Of a DNA stretch of 15,600 nt, positions 1 to 5,535 are shown piece by piece. Position 1 is the stretch's first letter; each line of letters begins with the position of its first letter. The DNA is taken from contig JACQVL010000311.1 in the NCBI GenBank assembly GCA_016209865.1, forward strand, positions 1 through 15,600, in the 5' to 3' direction. Origin of the DNA: Candidatus Latescibacterota bacterium (GTDB taxonomy: Bacteria > JAAXHH01 > JACQVL01). The position numbers were made by a program, and so were the translations under genes. Under the pieces are notes generated by a model. The model searched no databases, had not been told where the DNA came from, and saw nothing but the letters and a program-made list of their open reading frames with translations.

Positions 1-114
1 ACCGACCCCTACATCACACAGTTCGTCAACTGGGAGATAGGAGGACTGCTCGATGGAAGCGAAAAAAACGGTTACCTGGAAAGACTTGAAGGTCGGGTTG
101 CTGGCCGCCAGTAG
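1..114 (+). CDS. Partial ABC transporter ATP-binding protein, MlaF-like C-terminus
   Basis: The first frame is open from the window edge to TAG at 112-114 and encodes only the last 37 residues of a protein whose body lies upstream. It begins TDPYITQFVNWEIGG, which resembles the usual end of MlaF-type ATPases (a DP-x-x-x-QF segment followed by a short Gly-rich tail). The next gene is mlaD-like, and mlaF, mlaE and mlaD are commonly adjacent in MCE lipid-transport loci, so the ATPase of that importer is the best guess. The reading frame overlaps the mlaD-like gene by 62 bases. The two other forward frames fit less well; one stops at 38-40. No Walker or signature motif is inside the window, so the call rests on a short tail and on context. 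Confidence 0.55.
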   Translation, partial: TDPYITQFVNWEIGGLLDGSEKNGYLERLEGRVAGRQ

Positions 115-1063
115 CCTGGTCATCGTGACGATCACCATCCTGCTGATGGGTGGGGGGAAAATCGAGTTGTTTAAAGACAAAATCCCCTACAGGACGTTCT
201 TCCCCGACGCGAACGGCCTGAAGGCCGGGTCGGAGGTATGGCTGGCGGGCGTAGAGATCGGTCAGGTCAAATTCGTCCGGTTCTCCGACACACGGGGCCG
301 CAACGCGATCGAGGTCGTCCTTGAAGTGGATGTGACGGCCCGGAACCGCATCCGGACGGACTCCGTCGCCAGTCTCCGCACGATCGGGCTGCTCGGCGAC
401 AAGTACGTGGAACTGACGCCAGGAACCCTGGACGTGCCCACCATCCCGCCGGGCGGCATCATCAAAGGACTGTCGCTCAGCCCGTTCGACGAGTTGATCG
501 GGGTGGGCAAGAACACCGCGCAGGGGTTTAACGACCTGATGGTGCAGCTCCAGCAACTCGCCACGAACGCCACCCAGGGGGAAGGCTCGATCGGGAAGCT
601 CATCCAGGACCCGGAACTCTACCGGAACCTCAACACGTCCGCCCAGCAGACGTCGAAGCTGATCGAGACGGCCCAGAGCGGGCCGGGGACGATGGGACAG
701 TTGATGTCCAACCCTGCCCTCTACGATAACCTGATGACGTCGTCATCGACGCTGCGGGAAACAGTCACCGCGGGCCGGAGGACGGTCGCGTCGACGGATT
801 CGCTCATCCGGGAACTCCGGCGGGCCGAAGGGACGATCGGGAAGCTGGCCACCGACCCGGCGCTGTACAACCAGATGGAAACGACCTTGCTGCGCCTGGA
901 TGGACTCCTCAGAAAGATGGAGCGCGGCGAGGGCACGGTCGGCCGACTGACCCAGAAAGACGCGATCGCTCAAGAAGCCGAAGGACTGTTGATCGACCTC
1001 CGTTCGCTCGTCAATGACATCAAGCAGAACCCCAAACGGTATATTAAGGTGAGTGTGTTTTAA
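53..1063 (+). CDS. mlaD: MlaD/MCE family lipid-transport substrate-binding protein
   Basis: This 336-residue protein is the membrane-anchored, periplasmic MCE component of an Mla-type phospholipid transporter, which moves lipids between the inner and outer membranes with an ABC ATPase and permease. One N-terminal membrane helix lies at about residues 13-33. The MCE domain follows (about 45-121), with the family signature around YRTFFPDANGLKAGSEV and the V-x-L-x-GV-x-IG-x-V turn. From about 145 to the end the chain is helical and carries four copies of a short motif (G-E-G-T/S-I/M/V-G-K/Q/R-L) at about 176, 210, 258 and 292; the first three continue into D/N-P-x-L-Y. The end (DIKQNPKRYIKVSVF) is typical of MlaD in FCB-type bacteria. 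AGGAGG at 39-44 sits 8 bases before this ATG and supports the start. It overlaps the preceding ATPase tail, as expected for translational coupling. Confidence 0.9.
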   Translation: MEAKKTVTWKDLKVGLLAASSLVIVTITILLMGGGKIELFKDKIPYRTFFPDANGLKAGSEVWLAGVEIGQVKFVRFSDTRGRNAIEVVLEVDVTARNRIRTDSVASLRTIGLLGDKYVELTPGTLDVPTIPPGGIIKGLSLSPFDELIGVGKNTAQGFNDLMVQLQQLATNATQGEGSIGKLIQDPELYRNLNTSAQQTSKLIETAQSGPGTMGQLMSNPALYDNLMTSSSTLRETVTAGRRTVASTDSLIRELRRAEGTIGKLATDPALYNQMETTLLRLDGLLRKMERGEGTVGRLTQKDAIAQEAEGLLIDLRSLVNDIKQNPKRYIKVSVF

Positions 1064-1067
1064 AGGC

Positions 1068-1218
1068 AGTGACGAGTGACAAGTGACGAGTAAAAAATAA
1101 AAGAAGGCTCAGGTTGAGGTTTAGGTTGAGGAATGACCAAAAGTTTTGAACCTCAGCCTTAATCTCAACCTTCTGTTTACTCGTCATTTGTCACTCGTCA
1201 CTCGTCACTCGTCACTAC
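1068..1218. repeat. Large nested inverted repeat built of 7- and 6-base units
   Basis: The whole gap between the mlaD-like gene and the peptidase gene is a palindrome. The outer arms, 1068-1094 and 1176-1202, match at 26 of 27 positions as reverse complements and consist of an AGTGACG heptamer. The right arm continues with more TCACTCG units to 1218. The inner arms, 1102-1131 and 1151-1174, consist of a GGTTGA-like hexamer and pair less well: six-base AGAAGG outer match, then 15 of 18 after one extra left-hand hexamer. The loop holds CAAAAGTTTTG. No T-run follows the right arm, so it does not look like a standard intrinsic terminator on the plus strand. RNA from here could fold into a long hairpin before the peptidase ribosome binding site at 1221-1227. 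Its origin is unknown. Confidence 0.85.
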
Positions 1219-1231
1219 TTAGAGGAGTCCT

Positions 1232-3253
1232 ATGTCCCATCGCCCTATCGTTCCCCAAGACCTCTTCCGCCTCCGGTTCGTCTCCGACCCGCAGATGAGC
1301 CCGGACGGGCGGATGATCGCGTTCGTCGTCAAAGCGGCGAATGAGGAGAAGAACAAATATTATTCCCATCTTTGGGTCGTTCCGGCTGACGGGGAAGACG
1401 TGCGCCCGTTTACGACGGGAGAGCAGCAAGACTCGTCCCCGCGCTGGTCGCCCGACGGCCGGCAGATCGTGTTCATCTCGGACCGGAAGAAGCCCGGTCT
1501 GCAGCTCTTCCGCATCCGGCTGGACGGCGGAGAGGCGCAGCCCCTGACCGCCCTCGACGAAGGGACGATCTCCGACCCGGTCTGGTCGCCCGACGGGTCG
1601 CGGGTTGTGTTCGTCTACCGGCCGGCGCCGGAGGGCTTCCGGAAGAACGATGAAGAGGAACGCAAGGAGTCCGGCAAATCGACCCCGCCCCGCCTGATCA
1701 CCCGTCTGCGGCACCGGGAGGAAGGAGTCGGGTACTTCGGGCCTGAACGGACGCACCTCTGGGTGGTGACCGTGGCGGACGGGACGGCGACGCCGATCAC
1801 CTCTGGCTCTTACGATGACCGGGCTCCCTGCTGGTCGCCGGATGGGCAGCTCATCGCGTTCGTCTCCAACCGCTCGGAGGACGCCGACCGGCGACCGAAT
1901 GCCGAGGACATCTACCTGGTGTCTGCGCACGGTGGGCACGTCCGGAAACTCCACGCGCCGCAGGGGCCGAAGGCCAGCCTCGCCTGGTCGCCCGATGGAC
2001 GGCTGATCGCGTACATCGGCCACGATCGTCCGGATGAGGTCTGGGGCGTCAGCAACGCGCACGTCTGGGTCGCTCCGGTGGCCGGGGGAGACGCGGCCGA
2101 CCTCACCGCCGACCTCGACCGGCCGGTGGGCGACACCATCCTGAGCGACACGGTCGCGTTCGGCGGCGGCTGGCCGGGCCCGGTCTGGACGGACGACAGC
2201 CAGTCTCTCTCGTTCATCGTGAGCGATCAAGGGAGCGTCCATCTGTACACAGCGTCGCTCGACGGCGGCGCTACGACCCCGCGCACGGCCGGCCCGATCG
2301 AGGTCGCCGCGGTCACCGGCGACCGGACGGGCCGCCGGCTGGCGCTGCTCATCGGGAACGCGACCGAGCCGGTCGAGGTACACACCCTGTCTCTCGATGG
2401 ACAGCCCGCCGCGCCCGTCCGCCTGACCGACCTGCACCGGGCGTTCCTGGACGAGGTGCATGTCGCCGCTCCCGAAGAAGTTTGGTTTACGGCTGACGAT
2501 GGCGTTCGAGTCCAGGGATGGCTGCTCGTCCCGCCCGAGTTCGACCCGGCGCGCTCGTACCCGCTCATCCTCGAAATCCACGGCGGGCCGCACTCGCAGT
2601 ACGGCCAGGCGTTCTTCCATGAATTCCAGGTGCTGGCCGGACGCGGCTACTTCGTCTTCTACACCAACCCGCGCGGGAGTAAGGGCTACGGAGAAATGTT
2701 CACAGGGGCGATTCGGGGGCACTGGGGCGAGCGGGATTATCAGGACTTGATGAAGGGGATGGATGATCTCCTCGCCACGCGCCCGTACATCGACACGACG
2801 CGTCTGGGGGTGACGGGCGGGAGCTATGGCGGGTTCATGACCAACTGGATCGTCGGCCACACCGGGCGATTCCGGGCCGCCGTCACCCAGCGGAGCGTCG
2901 TTAACCTCCACAGCATGGCCGGGACGTGCGATTTTCCGCTCCTGCAGGACAAGGAATACTTCGACGCCAACGCCTGGGACGCGCCGGGTGAGTTCTTGCG
3001 GCAGTCCCCGCTCACGTATGCGGCTCACATCCGGACACCGCTGCTCATCCTCCACAGCGAGGGGGACCTCCGGTGCCCGATCGAACAGGCGGAGCAACTG
3101 TTCACCGCGCTGTCCGTGCTTAAGCGGGAGGTGACGTTCGTCCGGTACCCGCGCGAGGCGAACCACGGCCTGTCCCGCTCCGGCCCGCCCGACCTACGGC
3201 TCGACCGGCTGGAGCGGATCGTGGGATGGATGGAGCAGTATTTGAAGAGTTGA
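1232..3253 (+). CDS. S9 family serine peptidase (prolyl oligopeptidase / acylaminoacyl-peptidase type)
   Basis: This 673-residue enzyme has the two-part layout of the S9 family: an N-terminal beta-propeller with repeated WSPDG blades (roughly residues 15-400) that restricts access to short peptides, and a C-terminal alpha/beta-hydrolase domain (about 410-673). The nucleophile motif GGSYGG places the catalytic serine at Ser531; Asp612 (HSEGDLR) and His645 (EANHGLS) complete the triad with the usual spacing. The oxyanion-side motif HGGPH is present near residue 450. No signal peptide or membrane helix is visible, so a cytoplasmic role in peptide turnover is most likely. The start is supported by AGAGGAG at 1221-1227. 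It is followed after 21 bases by the aldo/keto reductase on the same strand. Family assignment is firm; the exact subfamily and substrate are not determined. Confidence 0.93.
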   Translation: MSHRPIVPQDLFRLRFVSDPQMSPDGRMIAFVVKAANEEKNKYYSHLWVVPADGEDVRPFTTGEQQDSSPRWSPDGRQIVFISDRKKPGLQLFRIRLDGGEAQPLTALDEGTISDPVWSPDGSRVVFVYRPAPEGFRKNDEEERKESGKSTPPRLITRLRHREEGVGYFGPERTHLWVVTVADGTATPITSGSYDDRAPCWSPDGQLIAFVSNRSEDADRRPNAEDIYLVSAHGGHVRKLHAPQGPKASLAWSPDGRLIAYIGHDRPDEVWGVSNAHVWVAPVAGGDAADLTADLDRPVGDTILSDTVAFGGGWPGPVWTDDSQSLSFIVSDQGSVHLYTASLDGGATTPRTAGPIEVAAVTGDRTGRRLALLIGNATEPVEVHTLSLDGQPAAPVRLTDLHRAFLDEVHVAAPEEVWFTADDGVRVQGWLLVPPEFDPARSYPLILEIHGGPHSQYGQAFFHEFQVLAGRGYFVFYTNPRGSKGYGEMFTGAIRGHWGERDYQDLMKGMDDLLATRPYIDTTRLGVTGGSYGGFMTNWIVGHTGRFRAAVTQRSVVNLHSMAGTCDFPLLQDKEYFDANAWDAPGEFLRQSPLTYAAHIRTPLLILHSEGDLRCPIEQAEQLFTALSVLKREVTFVRYPREANHGLSRSGPPDLRLDRLERIVGWMEQYLKS

Positions 3254-3265
3254 TGACACCTCAAT

Positions 3266-3272
3266 AGGGAGG
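3266..3272 (+). promoter_or_regulatory. Ribosome binding site deciding the aldo/keto reductase start
   Basis: AGGGAGG lies 2 bases before the ATG at 3275 but 8 bases before the in-frame ATG at 3281. Eight bases is a normal spacing and two is too close, so translation most likely starts at 3281. Confidence 0.6.
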
Positions 3273-3280
3273 CAATGACG

Positions 3281-4210
3281 ATGCAATACCGCTTACTCGG
3301 CAAGACCGGCCTTGAGGTCTCCACGATCAGCATGGGGTGTTGGGGCATCGGCGGCCAGTGGGGGCCGGTGGAGGAATCGCAAGCCCTTCAGACCATCCGG
3401 CGCGCGGTCGAAGTGGGGATCACGCTGTTCGACACGGCGGACGCGTACGGAATGGAACCGGGGTACAGTGAGGAGGTCGTCGGCAAAGCGCTTCACGAAA
3501 TCCGCGGTCGCGTGCTGATCGCCACGAAGGTCGGCAACTTCGCCCGCCGGTTCGGCCATCCGCTCCCGTACACTACCCCTCACCATATCTACCTCTGCTG
3601 TGACGCCAGCCTCTACCGGCTGCGCCGGGATGTCATCGACCTGTACCAGTGCCACATCGGCGGCCTGGAAGACCCGACCCTGTTCCTGGAGGCGTTCGAG
3701 CGGCTGAAGGAGCGCGGGAAAATCCGGGCGTACGGCATCTCCACGAACGACCTCGACGCCCTCCGCCGGTTCAACCAGCAGGACACCTGCGGAGCCTGTC
3801 AGCTCGACTACAGCCTGCTCAACCGGACTCCGGAGCAGGACATCCTCCCGTACTGCCAGGAGCAGAACATCGGGACGCTCATCCGAGGGCCGCTCGGCAT
3901 GGGCGTGTTGACTGGGAAATTCACCCCTCAGACGGTGTTCACGGATGAAGTCCGGCAGGGCTGGAACGACGGGGAAGGCCGGGAGCGATTCCTCAAGCGT
4001 CTCTCCTACGCGGAGCGGGTGCGGTTCGTCGAGCGGCCGGGACGGACGCTCGCCCAGGCGGCGCTTCAGTTCGTCCTCGCCCATCCGGCGGTCTCCTGCG
4101 CGATCCCCGGCGCGAAGAGCCCGGAGCAGGCAGAAGCCAACGCGAAGGCAGCAGACGGCTCGTTCACGGCGGAGGAGATGGAGCGGATCAATCGAACCGG
4201 GACAATGTAA
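3281..4210 (+). CDS. Aldo/keto reductase
   Basis: This is an NADPH-dependent aldo/keto reductase of 309 residues that folds as a TIM barrel and reduces aldehydes or ketones; the substrate cannot be read from sequence. The N-terminus MQYRLLGKTGLEVSTISMG is characteristic. The catalytic tetrad is complete, numbering from the ATG at 3281: Asp51 and Tyr56 in FDTADAYG, Lys83 in ATKVG, and His125 in YQCHIGG. The C-terminal cofactor segment (CAIPGAKSPEQAEANAKA) is also present. An ATG at 3275 would add two residues but is too close to the ribosome binding site. The gene sits 27 bases after the peptidase and 16 bases before the radical SAM gene, consistent with one transcript. Nothing in the protein links it directly to the neighbouring functions. 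Confidence 0.93.
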   Translation: MQYRLLGKTGLEVSTISMGCWGIGGQWGPVEESQALQTIRRAVEVGITLFDTADAYGMEPGYSEEVVGKALHEIRGRVLIATKVGNFARRFGHPLPYTTPHHIYLCCDASLYRLRRDVIDLYQCHIGGLEDPTLFLEAFERLKERGKIRAYGISTNDLDALRRFNQQDTCGACQLDYSLLNRTPEQDILPYCQEQNIGTLIRGPLGMGVLTGKFTPQTVFTDEVRQGWNDGEGRERFLKRLSYAERVRFVERPGRTLAQAALQFVLAHPAVSCAIPGAKSPEQAEANAKAADGSFTAEEMERINRTGTM

Positions 4211-4214
4211 GGAC

Positions 4215-4220
4215 GAAGGA
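4215..4220 (+). promoter_or_regulatory. Ribosome binding site supporting a GTG start for the radical SAM gene
   Basis: GAAGGA ends 6 bases before GTG at 4227. The open frame extends upstream to 3945, but that part overlaps the aldo/keto reductase and encodes an Arg/Ser-rich low-complexity stretch typical of an out-of-frame shadow, so the GTG is the better start. Confidence 0.6.
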
Positions 4221-4226
4221 CGAACA

Positions 4227-5120
4227 GTGAGTCAATCATCGCAGCAGACGACCGACGCCGTCCGGGCGGCGGTGACGAAACATCCCCGGCTGTACGAGGA
4301 CAACCGGTACGTCTACCCGGTCCTCTCCCGCCGGTCGAAGGGGATTTCGGTCGGGATCAACCTCAACCCGGACAAGGTGTGCAACTTCGATTGCATCTAC
4401 TGTCAGGTGGATCGAACCGTCCCGCCGGTCTACCGCAAGGTCAACCTCGACATCCTCGAGCGCGAGCTCCGGCAGTTGCTCGCGTGGGTGGACGACGGTA
4501 CGCTGTTCCGCCGCCCACCGTTCACGAACATCCCCGACCGGCTGAAGCGCGTGAACGACATCGCGTTCTCCGGGGACGGGGAGCCGACGTCGTACCCGCG
4601 TTTTCTGGAGGTCGTCGAACTGGCCGGCCGCGTCCGCGACGAATTCGAGCTGAGCGACGTGAAGCTGATCGTCATCACGAACTGCACGCTGTTCCACCGG
4701 CCCCACGTCAAACGGGCGCTCGCGTTCCTCGACCAGCACAACGGGGAAATCTGGGCGAAGTTAGACGCGGGCACAGCGGCGTACTACCATCTGATCGACC
4801 GCACGCGCATCCCGTTCGACCGGGTCGTCCGGAACATCGTCGATGCGGCAAAGGCGCGCCCGGTCGTCATCCAGAGCCTGTTCATGCGGGTGCACGGCGA
4901 GCCGCCATCCCATGCTGAGATTGAGGCGTACTGCGGCATCTTGAACGACGTGCTGACATCTGGCGGTGGGCTGAAGCTCATCCAGCTCTATACGATCGCC
5001 CGCCGGCCGACAGAGCCGTACGTGACCCCGTTGAGCGATGCCGAGATGGATGCGTTAGGCGAGCAGGTCGGGCAGGCGGTCGATGCGCCGGTGGAGGTAT
5101 ATTATGGGGTGAGCGGGTAA
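4227..5120 (+). CDS. Radical SAM protein, COG0731/TYW1-like
   Basis: This 297-residue radical SAM enzyme starts at a GTG. The cluster-binding motif C-x3-C-x2-C (CNFDCIYC) is at Cys52, Cys56 and Cys59 and would hold a 4Fe-4S cluster that cleaves S-adenosylmethionine. It is preceded by SRRSKGISVGINLNPDK and followed by a GEPT motif (FSGDGEPTSYPRF), a layout shared with COG0731 proteins, the group related to the archaeal wyosine enzyme TYW1. There is no N-terminal flavodoxin domain. Bacteria do not generally make wyosine, and COG0731 members in bacteria mostly lack a known reaction, so no substrate is proposed. It lies 16 bases after the aldo/keto reductase and 14 bases before hicB. The radical SAM assignment is firm, the subgroup moderately so. 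Confidence 0.88.
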   Translation: MSQSSQQTTDAVRAAVTKHPRLYEDNRYVYPVLSRRSKGISVGINLNPDKVCNFDCIYCQVDRTVPPVYRKVNLDILERELRQLLAWVDDGTLFRRPPFTNIPDRLKRVNDIAFSGDGEPTSYPRFLEVVELAGRVRDEFELSDVKLIVITNCTLFHRPHVKRALAFLDQHNGEIWAKLDAGTAAYYHLIDRTRIPFDRVVRNIVDAAKARPVVIQSLFMRVHGEPPSHAEIEAYCGILNDVLTSGGGLKLIQLYTIARRPTEPYVTPLSDAEMDALGEQVGQAVDAPVEVYYGVSG

Positions 5121-5134
5121 GTAAAGGGGAAAGG

Positions 5135-5371
5135 ATGAAAACCTATATCTTCGAGGCTTCAATAGAGCAGGAAGAAGACGGTCGGTGGAGCGCCTGGATC
5201 GAGGCGCTCCCAGGGTGTGCGACATGGGGATACACCAAAGAGGAGGCACTCGAAGCCCTCCGGGAGGCAACCCAGGCCTACATCGAGGTTCTGCTGGAAA
5301 AAGGACATCGGATTCCTCATACCAAAGGCGTTAAGATCCTCGACGTTCCCGCGGTCACGGTGATGGTATGA
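5135..5371 (+). CDS. hicB: HicB-like type II antitoxin
   Basis: This 78-residue protein has the partial RNase H-like HicB fold: a first strand (KTYIFEASIEQEEDGRWSAWI), the conserved LPGCATWG turn, a helix rich in EEALEALREA, and a closing strand. In HicAB modules HicB binds and neutralises the mRNA interferase HicA. This is the short form with no added C-terminal DNA-binding domain, so it probably does not autoregulate through a ribbon-helix-helix. AAAGGGGA at 5123-5130 is the likely ribosome binding site. It ends in an ATGA overlap with the start of a hicA-like frame that is cut short, so it may be an orphan antitoxin. It could instead belong to the solitary HicB-like proteins of unknown role. 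Confidence 0.82.
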   Translation: MKTYIFEASIEQEEDGRWSAWIEALPGCATWGYTKEEALEALREATQAYIEVLLEKGHRIPHTKGVKILDVPAVTVMV

Positions 5372-5535
5372 TTGATCGGGAAAACCTGGTCCATCACCTC
5401 CGCAACACGCCGGTACGGAAACTCATCAATAGATACTCACTTCTCTTTCTCCACATCCATCACCCACAGGTCGCCAATTTCTTCCTCCCATGTGAAGTAG
5501 AGATAATGGCCATCCGTGGCAAGGGCATACCCTAA
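5368..5535 (+). pseudogene. Truncated hicA-like toxin remnant
   Basis: ATG at 5368 overlaps the hicB stop as ATGA, the usual coupling in hicBA operons. The first residues (MIDRENLVHHLRNTPVRKLI) could be a HicA start, in which a helix ending in RKLI normally continues into ALEKDGF and then a Lys/Arg-GSH catalytic segment. Here, after Asn22 the frame turns into LLFLHIHHPQ, which is simply the antisense of the kinase 3' end (that gene stops at 5437). The frame ends at TAA 5533-5535, giving 55 residues without the catalytic histidine. The real remnant is therefore about 5368-5430. The hicA identity rests on position, coupling and a short helix, and is moderate. Confidence 0.5.

Noticed and set aside
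1068-1202. The large inverted repeat as a rho-independent terminator of the mlaD-like gene
   Set aside because: No T-run follows either arm in a suitable position, and the loop between the main arms is about 80 bases long.
1191-1218. Tandem TCACTCG units as a possible CRISPR or iteron array
   Set aside because: The units are 7 bases long and contiguous, with no spacers, and are mirrored by the left arm, so they belong to the palindrome; no cas or replication gene is near.
1205-3166. Long minus-strand open frame of 653 codons opposite the peptidase
   Set aside because: It is antisense of a clearly recognised S9 peptidase, has Arg/Pro/Val-rich composition typical of GC-rich shadows and shows no domain.
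3945-4226. Upstream extension of the radical SAM reading frame
   Set aside because: It overlaps the aldo/keto reductase in another frame, is Arg/Ser-rich low complexity, and a GTG with a good ribosome binding site begins the conserved protein.
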